Shown: positions 47,397 through 56,469 of the stretch, in pieces
Numbering within the stretch: the stretch's first letter is position 1
Layout of the letters: each line of letters opens with the position of its first letter
DNA from: Bin5 sp965116395
GTDB lineage: Bacteria; Chloroflexota; Anaerolineae; Caldilineales; Caldilineaceae
Direction of reading: 5' to 3'
Length of the DNA: 64,000 bases
Assembly: GCA_965116395.1 (NCBI GenBank)
Contig: OZ220684.1
Span: 1,922,001 to 1,986,000 of the forward strand
Program-made: the position numbers and the translations under genes
Notes under the pieces: model-generated
Told to the model about the DNA's origin: nothing
Database searches by the model: none
Seen by the model: only the letters and a program-made list of their open reading frames with translations

Positions 47397-48608
47397 ATGG
47401 ATAGCTCATTGAAGATCGCCCGAATCTGGGGTATTGATGTCCAGGTCCACTGGTCCTTTGTGCTGATTCTCTTCTATGGAGCGTTTCTTTTCAGCCGCAA
47501 TGCCAGCAATGTGCTGAACGGCGCAATATACGGCGTGATCGTTATTCTCCTGCTTTTCGTCTGTGTGGTTTTGCATGAATTCGGCCACGCCATGACGGCG
47601 AAATATTTCGGCGTAAATGTGCCGCACATCACACTGTTACCCATCGGCGGGGTGGCCCAGTTGGAGCGCATGCCCCGTAAACCAATGCACGAGTTTCTGA
47701 TCGCGATTGCCGGCCCGGCCGTCAACTTCGTGCTGGCCGCACTGCTGCTGCCGGTCGCGCTGCTGGTTGTGTTCACGAGTATGCGCGTCGGCTCGAGTTG
47801 GATGATGATTTCAGCCCTGATGCGCACAGCACAGTCGATGAGCCTGGGGGGTCTGTTGCTTACGCTGGTGGGCACAAATATCCTGCTTGGCATCTTCAAC
47901 CTGCTGCCGGCCTTCCCGATGGATGGCGGACGCATCCTGCGCGCCCTGCTGGCGTTGCGTCTGCAGTATATCCCGGCGACGCGAATTGCCGTTCTGGTTG
48001 GGCGGGGAATGGCGGTATTGTTCGCGATCTGGGGCATCTTTGGCGGTGATATCCTCATGCTGTTGGTCGCTTTCTTCGTCTATGTGGGCGGCCGCGGCGA
48101 GTTGGAGGCAGTACAGAGCCGTTATATTCTGAAGGACTTCAGCGCCCGGCAGGCTGTGAACAAAGAGGCACACGTACTCTATACCAGTGAGCCGATCAGC
48201 CGGGCGGTTGAATATATTATGACCTCCTACCAGGGCGATTTTCCGGTGTACGACCTGGGCCAAAATCTGGTCGGCGTCCTCACCCGTCCGCGCCTCGTGG
48301 CAACGCTGCGCGGACAGGGGCAGGAAGGACGAATCGTCGATGTGATGATTCCACACGCGCGGGTGCCCGTTACCGACGCCGAAACGACCCTGGCTGACGT
48401 ATGGGAACAGCTGTTGGAGACGCAGAGTCGGGTCATTATTGTCCAGGATCAGGGACAGTTTCTGGGACTGATTACGCTGGACGATATCAGTGAACTGATT
48501 CAGGTGATGGGCGCGGCCAAAGAACGTGAAGATACGATCGCAGGAGGTCCTGGCAGCCACATTTCCGCATCCGCTGCCGAAGCCCAATCCACTCTTGACA
48601 TAAATTGA
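47397..48608 (+). CDS. Site-2 type M50 zinc metalloprotease with CBS domains
   Basis: Intramembrane proteases of this class cut transmembrane helices, often of anti-sigma factors. From ATG 47397 (GAGG seven bases upstream) the 403 residues begin SLKIARIWGIDVQVHWSFVL, as in the SpoIVFB-like group with CBS domains. The zinc ligands are in LHEFGHAMTAKYFGV (HExxH) and NLLPAFPMDGGRILRALLAL (third ligand Asp). About six membrane segments precede a pair of CBS domains (about residues 240-375) that may sense nucleotides. Starts at 47346 and 47379 are possible but have poorer sites. The substrate is unknown. Confidence 0.92.
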   Translation: MDSSLKIARIWGIDVQVHWSFVLILFYGAFLFSRNASNVLNGAIYGVIVILLLFVCVVLHEFGHAMTAKYFGVNVPHITLLPIGGVAQLERMPRKPMHEFLIAIAGPAVNFVLAALLLPVALLVVFTSMRVGSSWMMISALMRTAQSMSLGGLLLTLVGTNILLGIFNLLPAFPMDGGRILRALLALRLQYIPATRIAVLVGRGMAVLFAIWGIFGGDILMLLVAFFVYVGGRGELEAVQSRYILKDFSARQAVNKEAHVLYTSEPISRAVEYIMTSYQGDFPVYDLGQNLVGVLTRPRLVATLRGQGQEGRIVDVMIPHARVPVTDAETTLADVWEQLLETQSRVIIVQDQGQFLGLITLDDISELIQVMGAAKEREDTIAGGPGSHISASAAEAQSTLDIN

Positions 48609-48621
48609 GGAGGTGTTTGCG

Positions 48622-49302
48622 ATGGTGGCGCATGCGGTCAAACTAGCCCCATCAATTCTTACTGCTGATTTCGGTCGTTTGCAAGAGCAGATTCAGGCGG
48701 CAGAACACGGCGGCGCCGACCTGCTCCATCTGGATGTAATGGATGGGCGATTTGTGCCCAATATCACTTTCGGACCGCTCGTGGTGGAGGCGGCCCACCG
48801 GATCACGCAGCTACCCCTGGACGTACACCTGATGATCGAAGAGCCGGAGCGGCATTTGGATGCATTCGCCAATGCCGGCGCCAATATCATCACTATCCAT
48901 TTGGAAGCGTGTCTTCATCTGCATCGGGCCGTACAGCAGATCGTCGATCTGGGATGCCAGGTTGGCGTGGCTCTGAATCCTTCTACACCGATCGAAAGTA
49001 TTCGCGAGATCGCGCCCTTTGTCGATCAGGTGTTGGTGATGAGTGTCAATCCCGGCTTTGGCGGTCAACGTTTTATCCAGACCATGACCAGCAAGCTGCG
49101 GCGCACGCGCAAGCTGCTGGATGAGTTCAACCCTACCTGCGATCTGGAAGTGGACGGCGGCATTGGTGTCGGCAATGTCCGGGACGTGCTGCGCAACGGG
49201 GCCAATGTCATCGTTGTCGGCAGCGCCGTCTTCAACGCCAGCAAAAGCGTTGATGAAAACCTGACCGCGCTGCGGAATGCCTGCAGCGCTTCCTCTGCCT
49301 GA
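48622..49302 (+). CDS. rpe: Ribulose-phosphate 3-epimerase
   Basis: Rpe interconverts ribulose 5-phosphate and xylulose 5-phosphate in the pentose phosphate pathway. The ATG at 48622 has GAGGAGG eight bases upstream, overlapping the stop of the protease gene. The 226 residues form a TIM barrel with family motifs KLAPSILTADFGRLQEQI, LLHLDVMDGRFVPNITFGP, LDVHLMIEEPERHLDAFANA, VLVMSVNPGFGGQRFIQ and LEVDGGIGVGN. The metal-binding His and Asp residues are in place. Confidence 0.97.
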   Translation: MVAHAVKLAPSILTADFGRLQEQIQAAEHGGADLLHLDVMDGRFVPNITFGPLVVEAAHRITQLPLDVHLMIEEPERHLDAFANAGANIITIHLEACLHLHRAVQQIVDLGCQVGVALNPSTPIESIREIAPFVDQVLVMSVNPGFGGQRFIQTMTSKLRRTRKLLDEFNPTCDLEVDGGIGVGNVRDVLRNGANVIVVGSAVFNASKSVDENLTALRNACSASSA

Positions 49303-49379
49303 GCCCGCGGGCGAAACAGATTCGGATCACAGTTCGTTAAACGCGCTGACGTTCCTCTGTGTCCCCCTGGAGGCACGCG

Positions 49380-51224
49380 ATGCGTCCGTCTCTACAGGTA
49401 TATTGGCGTCTGCTCGTGCGCTATCTGCGCCCGCAGTTGGGGCAGACGCTGCTTCTTCTGCTGATCCTCTGCATCAATATTCTCCTGCAATTGATCAACC
49501 CCTTGATCATGCGTCGTTTTCTGGATTCGGCGCTGGCCGGGGATTCGATGGCGCTGCTTACGCGCCTGGCGCTGCTGTTCATCGGCATTGCCGCCGTCCA
49601 ACAGGTGACGGCGGTGAGCAGCACTGTTCTGGCGGAGAATGTAGGGTGGCGGGCGACCAATGCGCTGCGCCGCGATCTGGCCCGGCACTGTCTGCGCCTG
49701 GATCTCACGTTTCATCAGCAGCATACGCCGGGCGAAATGATCGAGCGCATTGACGGCGACATCAACGCGCTGACGCGTTTCTTCGCGCAACTGGTGGTGC
49801 AGCTGTTCGGCAACGGCCTCCTGCTGATCGGGGTGCTGGTGGTTCTGCTGCGCGAAGATCTGCGGGTTGGGGGGGCGTTCGGGGTCTTTGTTGTTGTCAC
49901 GCTGCTGGTGTTGGGGCGGCTGCGCAATCTGGCGGTGCCGCACTGGCAGCGCTCGCGCGAGGCGAGCGCCCGCTTCTTCGGTTTTGTCGAAGAGCGGCTG
50001 GCCGGCACCGAGGACATCCGCGCCAGCAATGCGCGCGTGTTCACGCTCTTCCGTTTCCATCAGCTCCTGCGCACGTTCTGGAAGACGACGATACGGGCGG
50101 AGCTGCTGGGCTTCTCGATGATCAACATCGCCTGGTTTCTGTTTTCAATCGGGGCCGCCATCTCCTTTGTGCTCGGCGCGTCCCTTTATTTCAGTGGCGC
50201 GCTCACCATCGGCACGGTCTATCTCATCTTTCACTATAGCAATTTGATTACAGGGCCGATTGAACGCATCGCGCAGGAGTTTGAGCAGTTCCAGCGCGCG
50301 GGGGCCGGCATCGCGCGCATACAGGAGCTGTTTGCGACGGAGAGCCGCCTGGTCGAGACGCCGGCAGCTGCTGTTGGGGAGGATTCGCGGCGAGGGAGGG
50401 ACGGCGCCGGGCCGGCAGGCGCACTGGCGGTGGAGTTCGAGCAGGTGCGCTTTGCCTATCCGACGGAGGCGCCGCCGGAGGAAGCGACAGCGGGACTGGG
50501 ACAGTTCGCGCTGGATGGTTTTCAGTTGCGGTTGGAGCCAAAGGAGGTGCTGGGCCTGTTGGGGCGTACGGGCAGCGGCAAGACGACGCTGGCGCGGCTG
50601 TTGCTGCGCCTGTATGACGTGGACAGCGGCCGTGTGCTGGTGGCAGGGCGGGATGTGCGGCAGTGGCCTTTGCAGGAACTGCGCGCGCAGGTGGCGATGG
50701 TCACGCAGAACGTACAGCTGTTTCAGGCTTCAGTTCGGGACAACCTGACCTTCTTTGACCGGAGCGTGCCCGATGCGCGCATTTGGGAGGCCATCGATAC
50801 ATTGGGGCTTGCCGAGTGGTACGCCTCTCTGGGCGATGGCCTGGACGCGCAGTTGCAGATCGGCAGCGGCGGGCTGTCTGCGGGGGAGTCGCAGCTGGTG
50901 GCCTTTACGCGCATATTTTTGCGCGATCCGGGGGTCATCGTTCTGGACGAGGCCTCTTCGCGGCTGGATCCGGCGACGGAGGCCTTCCTGGAGAGGGCGG
51001 TGACGCGGCTGCTGAGCGACCGGACGGGCATTCTGATCGCGCACCGGCTTGCCACGGTGCAGCGGGCGGACAGAATCGTGATCGTGGAAAACGGAGAGAT
51101 CCGGGAGCAGGGCGATCGCGACGCGCTGGCATCGGACCCTACCTCCCACTACCATCGCCTGTTGCGGTTGGGTATTGAGGACATGGGTATTGGGGATATG
51201 GATGTAGAGGGGTTGGACAGATGA
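49380..51224 (+). CDS. ABC exporter half-transporter, first subunit
   Basis: The 614 residues combine six transmembrane helices (about 1-310) with an ATPase domain. ATG 49380 has GGAGG six bases upstream. Walker A is LLGRTGSGKTTLARLLLRLY (about residue 394 on) and Walker B VIVLDEASSRLD with the catalytic glutamate; the switch histidine is in GILIAHRLATV. The signature motif is unusual: LSAGESQLVAFTR instead of LSGGQ. It overlaps the next gene by four bases (ATGA), so the two half-transporters are made together and form a heterodimer. The substrate is unknown; multidrug or lipid export would be typical. Confidence 0.92.
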   Translation: MRPSLQVYWRLLVRYLRPQLGQTLLLLLILCINILLQLINPLIMRRFLDSALAGDSMALLTRLALLFIGIAAVQQVTAVSSTVLAENVGWRATNALRRDLARHCLRLDLTFHQQHTPGEMIERIDGDINALTRFFAQLVVQLFGNGLLLIGVLVVLLREDLRVGGAFGVFVVVTLLVLGRLRNLAVPHWQRSREASARFFGFVEERLAGTEDIRASNARVFTLFRFHQLLRTFWKTTIRAELLGFSMINIAWFLFSIGAAISFVLGASLYFSGALTIGTVYLIFHYSNLITGPIERIAQEFEQFQRAGAGIARIQELFATESRLVETPAAAVGEDSRRGRDGAGPAGALAVEFEQVRFAYPTEAPPEEATAGLGQFALDGFQLRLEPKEVLGLLGRTGSGKTTLARLLLRLYDVDSGRVLVAGRDVRQWPLQELRAQVAMVTQNVQLFQASVRDNLTFFDRSVPDARIWEAIDTLGLAEWYASLGDGLDAQLQIGSGGLSAGESQLVAFTRIFLRDPGVIVLDEASSRLDPATEAFLERAVTRLLSDRTGILIAHRLATVQRADRIVIVENGEIREQGDRDALASDPTSHYHRLLRLGIEDMGIGDMDVEGLDR

Positions 51225-53020
51225 CGCAGGTCTCAGAGCGTCCGCCGATTTCAGTGGTCAGCGTCTGGTGGGGCCTGATCCGCTGTTTTCCCGGCCTGTA
51301 TTCGCTGACGACGGCATTGCGGATATTCGTATTTGTCGGGATCTTCCAGGCGAACGGGCTGATCATTCGCTTCTACTTCGATTCGCTGTCGGGCTCGGCG
51401 CCGCTGGCGTGGGGGCCGTACGCCTGGACCGCGGTGATGCTGGCGGCGGCGCTGCTGCGCAACGGGCTGATATTTACCGATATGTACGTATTCTTTCGGT
51501 GGACTTTCAGCACCGCGGCCACGATGCGCAAGAATCTGCTGGAGCACATCCTGAGCATGCCGGGCGCGCGTTCGTTGCCCAGCTCTACCGGCGAGGCGAT
51601 CAGCCGCTTCCGCGAGGATGCGGAAGAGGTGGGCAACTTCACCGTGTGGGCGCTCTTTCTGCTGGCAACAGGCAGCTTTGGTGTGATAGCACTTGTGACG
51701 ATGGCGCGCATCCATCTGCGCGTCACGATCTTCGCCTTTCTGCCACTGCTGCTCGTGGTCGTGGTGGCCAATCTGGCTAGGGTCAAAGTCCAGCAGTACC
51801 GAGAGGCCAACCGGTCGGCGGCCGGCAATGTGGCCGGTTTCATCGGTGAGATGTTTGAGCACGTGCAGGCGGTGCAGGTGGCCGGCGCGGAGGAGAGTAT
51901 GCTGGCGCAGTTTGAGGCGTTGAACGAGAATCGCCGCAAGAACGCGCTGCGCGATCGTCTCTTTAACGAGGTCCTCAACTCGACCTTTCACAATGTAGTC
52001 AACATCGGTATGGGGATGATCCTGCTGCTGGCGGGCTCGGCGCTGCGGGACGGCTCGTTCACGATCGGCGATTTCTCGCTGTTTGCCTACTACCTGACTT
52101 TCGTCACCAACATGATATCGACAATCGGGACGTTTTTCGCGCGCTGGAAACAGGCAGGGGTCTCGATCGAGCGTATGGACCGGCTGCTGCAGGGGGCGGA
52201 AACCTCCGCCCTGGTGCGCAAAACGCCGATCCATCTGAGCGGCGCCTTTCCTGCGGCGGAGGATGATACGCCAGTCGGGGCCGAACCGCTGCAGACTCTT
52301 TCGGTTTCCGGCCTGACGTACTGCTTCCCCGGATCGGAGAAGGGGATCGTCGATATCGATCTGCAGCTGGAGAAGGGCAGCTTCACGGTCGTAACGGGCC
52401 GGATCGGCGCGGGCAAGACGACGCTGCTGCGGGCGTTGCTGGGGCTGCTGCCGGTCGAATCCGGCGAAATCCACTGGAACGGGCGCGTTGTCCGTGAACC
52501 GGCGTCTTTCTTTGTGCCGCCGGTGAGCGCGTACATTTCGCAGACGCCGAGCCTGTTCAGTGAATCGTTGCGGGAGAACATTTTGCTGGGGCTGGATGCG
52601 GACGATGCGGAGGTGGCGCAGGCGGTGCGGGCGGCGGCGCTGGAATCGGATCTGGAGCAGTTTGAGAATGGGTTGGAGACGGTGGTGGGGCCGCGGGGCG
52701 TAAGGCTGTCGGGCGGGCAGAGGCAGCGGGCGGCGGCGGCGCGCATGTTCATCCGGCAGGCGGCGTTGCTGGTGTGCGACGATCTGTCCAGCGCGCTCGA
52801 TGTGGAGACGGAGCAGTTGTTGTGGGAGCGGCTATTCGCGCGGCAGGACGCCACTTACCTGGTCGTTTCGCATCGACGGCCGTTGCTACGGCGGGCGGAC
52901 CAGATCGTAGTGCTCAAGTCGGGCCGCGTGGAAGATGTTGGCAGGTTGGAGCCGCTGCTGGAGCGTTGCCCGGAAATGCGCAGTTTGTGGGAAGGGCGCG
53001 CCGCTGCCGAAGATGAATAA
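51221..53020 (+). CDS. ABC exporter half-transporter, second subunit
   Basis: The 599 residues have six transmembrane helices and an ATPase domain with Walker A VVTGRIGAGKTTLLRALLGL (about residue 390), a canonical signature LSGGQRQRAAAARMF and a switch histidine (YLVVSHRRPLL). Walker B reads LLVCDDLSSALD: aspartate replaces the catalytic glutamate. Paired with the first subunit, the degenerate Walker B here faces the degenerate signature there, so one of the two ATP sites is predicted to be inactive and the other normal, as in TM287/288-type exporters. Confidence 0.92.
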   Translation: MTQVSERPPISVVSVWWGLIRCFPGLYSLTTALRIFVFVGIFQANGLIIRFYFDSLSGSAPLAWGPYAWTAVMLAAALLRNGLIFTDMYVFFRWTFSTAATMRKNLLEHILSMPGARSLPSSTGEAISRFREDAEEVGNFTVWALFLLATGSFGVIALVTMARIHLRVTIFAFLPLLLVVVVANLARVKVQQYREANRSAAGNVAGFIGEMFEHVQAVQVAGAEESMLAQFEALNENRRKNALRDRLFNEVLNSTFHNVVNIGMGMILLLAGSALRDGSFTIGDFSLFAYYLTFVTNMISTIGTFFARWKQAGVSIERMDRLLQGAETSALVRKTPIHLSGAFPAAEDDTPVGAEPLQTLSVSGLTYCFPGSEKGIVDIDLQLEKGSFTVVTGRIGAGKTTLLRALLGLLPVESGEIHWNGRVVREPASFFVPPVSAYISQTPSLFSESLRENILLGLDADDAEVAQAVRAAALESDLEQFENGLETVVGPRGVRLSGGQRQRAAAARMFIRQAALLVCDDLSSALDVETEQLLWERLFARQDATYLVVSHRRPLLRRADQIVVLKSGRVEDVGRLEPLLERCPEMRSLWEGRAAAEDE

Positions 53021-53023
53021 GAA

Positions 53024-53920
53024 CTATCCTGCGCCCAAGAGCAGCGCTATCTGATAGACGAATGGCAGTACAAACATGATGCTGTCGAGCCGGTCCAGGA
53101 ATCCGCCGTGGCCGGGCAGAAACACGCCGCTGTCCTTCACGCCGATCTGTCGTTTGAGCATGCTGATGGCCAGATCGCCGAAGAGCGCCAGGATTCCGCC
53201 CACCAGCCCAATCAGCGCGCCCAGCCAGACCGCCATGCCCAGGGGTGACCAGAACGCCACCGCTGCGCCGGTGATCGTAGCCGCAACCCAGCCCCCAACC
53301 GTTCCTTCCCAAGTCTTCTTGGGACTGAGCGCGGGCAGAATTCGGTTGCGGCCCAGCGTGACGCCAACAAAGTAGGCGGCGCTATCGTTGATCATGGTGA
53401 TGCAGAGTGCGAGCAGCATCCAGTACAACCCGTTGGGGAGCAGCCGCAGGGCCAGAGCCTGCCCCATCATCACACCGAGATAGCTGGCGCCGGCAACGGT
53501 GAGCGCCCAATTGCGAAAAGGCTTATGGTCCTGCCCTTGCGCCGCCGCCTCTGTTTCAGATTGGTCTGGGTCGCTTGTACCTGAACTGTCCGGGCTGCTG
53601 CTGTCCTCTTGCGGAGGGGAACCCTGCTGCGACAGCAGGATGCGGATGAAAATGATGAAAAAGCCGAAGGTGAGGACAAGCTCCGGTTCCAGCGGGACAA
53701 ACGACCAATACGACAGCAGTAGCGCCAGCGCCCAGGCGAATCCGTACCAGCGGGCCGGTTTGTAACCGCTCCTCTCAATCAGGACAAAGTACTCGTATGC
53801 CCCCAACGATGTGAAGAAGGTGAGCAGAAGAACCCACCACAACCCGCCGTACCAGAGCGCGAGCAGGACCGGGACCAACGCAATCAGGCCAGCGACGACT
53901 CGTCGTTTCACCGTTTCCAA
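53024..53920 (-). CDS. cdsA: Phosphatidate cytidylyltransferase
   Basis: CdsA makes CDP-diacylglycerol for phospholipid synthesis. The 298-residue membrane protein has the family signature near its end: PALSPKKTWEGTVGGWVAAT and FGDLAISMLKRQIGVKDSG, then LPGHGGFLDRLDSIMFVLPF, with the conserved Asp residues. A polar Ser/Gln/Asp-rich loop of about 45 residues (around 100-145) is an extra between membrane segments. It ends the minus-strand group rpsB-tsf-pyrH-frr-uppS-cdsA and faces the ABC transporter genes. The start is probably TTG 53920; a GTG ten bases on is possible. Confidence 0.95.
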   Translation of the reverse strand: METVKRRVVAGLIALVPVLLALWYGGLWWVLLLTFFTSLGAYEYFVLIERSGYKPARWYGFAWALALLLSYWSFVPLEPELVLTFGFFIIFIRILLSQQGSPPQEDSSSPDSSGTSDPDQSETEAAAQGQDHKPFRNWALTVAGASYLGVMMGQALALRLLPNGLYWMLLALCITMINDSAAYFVGVTLGRNRILPALSPKKTWEGTVGGWVAATITGAAVAFWSPLGMAVWLGALIGLVGGILALFGDLAISMLKRQIGVKDSGVFLPGHGGFLDRLDSIMFVLPFVYQIALLLGAG

Positions 53921-53988
53921 TATCCAATTGCAAGACTACAAGGTTAAGGGAACGAAGGGGATTGGGACGTTCTGCTAATCGGAAGAGT

Positions 53989-54753
53989 CTATTCCGCATC
54001 CGGCACGCCGCCGAAACGACGGTCGCGACGGTTGAAGTCGGTGAGCGCTTTGTATAACTCCGCCTTGTCAAAGGTGGGCCAATACGTCGGGGTTGAGTAG
54101 TACTCGGCATAAACTGACTGCCAGATCAGGAAGTTGCTCAATCGCCAATCGCCGCCGGTACGGATGATCAGATCCGGATCCGGCAGGCCCTCTGTATAGA
54201 GGTAGCGGCTGAACGTCTCTTCGCTCAGAGAATCCGGATCGATTCCATCTCTGATGATCTGACGGGTTGCGTCCAGAATCTCCCCGCGCCCACCGTAATT
54301 GAAGGCCACATTCAGAATTATTCTGTCGTTGTGTTTTGTATAATCCACTGCGTGCAGAATCTGTTTCTGCAGTTCCTCGTTGATACCTGTGAGGCGCCCG
54401 CTATGGCGAATCTGCACGCCGTTTTCGTGAAGTTCCTGCAACCGGTTGCGCAGCGCCATTCCCAGCAGCCGCATAAGCCCCGACACCTCTTCAATGGGTC
54501 GCGACCAGTTCTCGGTAGAAAACGCATAAATGGTCAGAACTTTGATACCGAATTCGACAGAGGCCTCGAGGACCGGCTGAATGTTATCGACACCGGCGCG
54601 ATGTCCGACATATCGAATCAGGCCTCTTTCCTTTGCCCAGCGACCATTCCCGTCCATGATAATCCCCACATGATAGGGAACTCTGGCGAGCGGGGGGAAA
54701 GCGGTGTCGATCAGGTTTTCCGGACTTTGCCGAACTGTACTGGGGCTGCTCAA
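53989..54753 (-). CDS. uppS: Undecaprenyl diphosphate synthase (isoprenyl transferase)
   Basis: UppS condenses isopentenyl diphosphate units onto farnesyl diphosphate to make the C55 lipid carrier used by MraY and MurG. The 254 residues contain HVGIIMDGNGRWAKERGL, GHRAGVDNIQPVLEASVEFG, LTIYAFSTENWSRP, NVAFNYGGRGEILDATRQII and the C-terminal LIIRTGGDWRLSNFLIWQSV. All family motifs are intact, though the usual SGE-R/Q-R is here TGGDWRLSN. A TTG start with AAGGAG 11 bases upstream is likely. It lies between frr and cdsA, the common arrangement. Confidence 0.97.
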   Translation of the reverse strand: MSSPSTVRQSPENLIDTAFPPLARVPYHVGIIMDGNGRWAKERGLIRYVGHRAGVDNIQPVLEASVEFGIKVLTIYAFSTENWSRPIEEVSGLMRLLGMALRNRLQELHENGVQIRHSGRLTGINEELQKQILHAVDYTKHNDRIILNVAFNYGGRGEILDATRQIIRDGIDPDSLSEETFSRYLYTEGLPDPDLIIRTGGDWRLSNFLIWQSVYAEYYSTPTYWPTFDKAELYKALTDFNRRDRRFGGVPDAE

Positions 54754-54775
54754 TGGAACACTGACTCCTTGTAGG

Positions 54776-55333
54776 TCAGATGGTCATTATTTCGGTTTCT
54801 TTGTCGCGTGCAATTTCATCTACGTTGGTAACATAACCGTCCGTGACCTCCTGCGCCTGTTCCTGGCCGTCACGCAGGTCATCCTCAGTGATCAGGCCCT
54901 CGTTCTCAAACGAACGCATGTCTTTAATGCTGTCCCGCCTGATGTTGCGAATTGCGATGCGGGCATCCTCAGCACGCCGGGCTACCTGTTTTGTCAGATC
55001 GCGGCGACGTTCCTCCGTCAGAGCTGGAATCGTCAGGTGGATCTGCTTGCCGTCATTGTTTGGTGTCAGACCAATATCGGACACGGCGATTGCCCGCTCG
55101 ATCGCTGCAATATCGGTTGGCGTGTAGGGACGAATCTGCAGTGTTTGCGCCTCCGGGACCGAGATTGACGCAATCTGCATCAGTGGCGTAGGGACGCCGT
55201 GATAGTCGACGGAAAGACGTTCGACAAGTGCGGGGCTGGCCCGACCTGTGCGGATTATCATCAGGTCTGCTTGTAAACTGTCGATCGCTTTGCCCATGCG
55301 ATCTCGGGTTTCATCCAGAATGTCTTCAATCAC
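54776..55333 (-). CDS. frr: Ribosome recycling factor
   Basis: RRF splits the post-termination ribosome with EF-G. The 185 residues start from GTG 55333 (AAGGAG seven bases upstream) and show MGKAIDSLQADLMIIRTGRA, SVDYHGVPTPLMQIASISVP, IRPYTPTDIAAIERAIAVSD and GLTPNNDGKQIHLTIPALTE, then the helical domain RRRDLTKQVARRAEDARIAI. The length is standard. The 302-base gap before it contains its own promoter and hairpin. Confidence 0.98.
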   Translation of the reverse strand: MIEDILDETRDRMGKAIDSLQADLMIIRTGRASPALVERLSVDYHGVPTPLMQIASISVPEAQTLQIRPYTPTDIAAIERAIAVSDIGLTPNNDGKQIHLTIPALTEERRRDLTKQVARRAEDARIAIRNIRRDSIKDMRSFENEGLITEDDLRDGQEQAQEVTDGYVTNVDEIARDKETEIMTI

Positions 55334-55360
55334 AACGAAACTCCTTCCACATCAACGGCG

Positions 55361-55405
55361 CGAAAGGGCTTATCCGTCATACTGAGGCCTTTGGGGGCCC
55401 TTTCG
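55361..55405 (-). promoter_or_regulatory. Hairpin in the frr leader
   Basis: 9-bp inverted repeat CGAAAGGGC/GCCCTTTCG around 27 bases, starting 28 bases upstream of the frr start codon. Confidence 0.4.
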
Positions 55406-55567
55406 GTTGGCATTGGCGTCATAACCCACTCGCAAAACGGAGTACAGGAGGCGAGTTGTCGGCTTAAGCTGTGCTCGCGGAGCATAGATGGGAATTCAAG
55501 ATATGAAGGAACGGCTCAATCTGATTATCTGGATAGAGTTCTCTCGCTTCCTCAGTTCTTAGGATGT

Positions 55568-55595
55568 TTATTATTTTAGCAGAGGTTCAGAACAA
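55568..55595 (-). promoter_or_regulatory. Possible promoter of frr
   Basis: Minus strand TTGTTC (55595-55590), 16-base spacer, TAATAA (55573-55568). Confidence 0.4.
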
Positions 55596-55635
55596 TTGGA
55601 AAACGATGCTTGATACTCCGCTGCCGCCAACATTG

Positions 55636-56367
55636 TCAGGCTGAGGAATTGCCAGAGAAAACGGTGCCTACCGGTTCACCCTTGACGACGTTTACCAAAG
55701 CGTTTTCGGCCCACACATTGACCACGGAGATCGGCAGATCGTTGTCCATGCACATAGCGATCGCCGTACTATCCATTACGCCTACGCGCATATTGAGGGC
55801 ATCTATATACGAGAGTTGCTTAAAGCGGCGGGCATCACTGTTTTCCTTCGGGTCTTTATCGTAGACTGCGTCCACCTTTGTCGCTTTGATCAGAATCTCG
55901 GCGTTGATCTCCATCGCCCGCAAACTGGCAGCCGTATCAGTTGTAAAGTAGGGATTGCCCGTGCCGGCGCCGAAAATGACGACACGGCCCTTTTCCAGAT
56001 GCCGAATAGCTCGACGCTGAATGTAAGGCTCGGCCACAGCTCGAATTTCGATGCCGGTCATTACGCGGGTGGGCAGGCCACCGCGTTCAAGCGCGTCTTG
56101 CAACGCCAGCGAGTTCATCACCGTCGCCAGCATACCCATGTGGTCAGCGGTCACCCGTTCCATACCGTGATCGAGGCCGTCCTCCTTGCCTCGCCACATG
56201 TTGCCGCCGCCAATGACCAGGGCGACCTCGACACCCAGATTGACAATCGCCAGGATCTTCTGCGCTGCCTCCTCGGCCCGCCTGGGATTAATGCCGAAAC
56301 CGCCTTCGCCGGCCAACGCCTCGCCTCCCATCTTGAGTAAAACGCGTTGGAATTTGAGAGCACCCAT
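55636..56367 (-). CDS. pyrH: UMP kinase
   Basis: PyrH phosphorylates UMP to UDP, supplying pyrimidine nucleotides and, indirectly, UDP-sugars for cell-wall synthesis. The 243 residues have VLLKMGGEALAGEGGFGINP, VALVIGGGNMWRGKEDG, ADHMGMLATVMNSLALQDAL, IFGAGTGNPYFTTDTAASLR, EILIKATKVDAVYDKDPKEN and the C-terminal DSTAIAMCMDNDLPI. AAGGAG lies eight bases before the ATG. It is separated from tsf by a terminator-like hairpin. Confidence 0.98.
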   Translation of the reverse strand: MGALKFQRVLLKMGGEALAGEGGFGINPRRAEEAAQKILAIVNLGVEVALVIGGGNMWRGKEDGLDHGMERVTADHMGMLATVMNSLALQDALERGGLPTRVMTGIEIRAVAEPYIQRRAIRHLEKGRVVIFGAGTGNPYFTTDTAASLRAMEINAEILIKATKVDAVYDKDPKENSDARRFKQLSYIDALNMRVGVMDSTAIAMCMDNDLPISVVNVWAENALVNVVKGEPVGTVFSGNSSA

Positions 56368-56422
56368 TAAACCAACTCCTTGGATTAAGCGCCGCTGCCT
56401 GACAGGGCGCCGGCGACGACAT

Positions 56423-56454
56423 AAAAAAGCCCAGCCTGTATGAAAGGCTGGGCT
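56423..56454 (-). terminator. Terminator between tsf and pyrH
   Basis: Minus strand AGCCCAGCCT, 7-base loop, AGGCTGGGCT, then T's. It would separate the highly expressed rpsB-tsf pair from pyrH and the genes after it. Confidence 0.85.
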
Positions 56455-56469
56455 GAACTTGGAGCGCGT

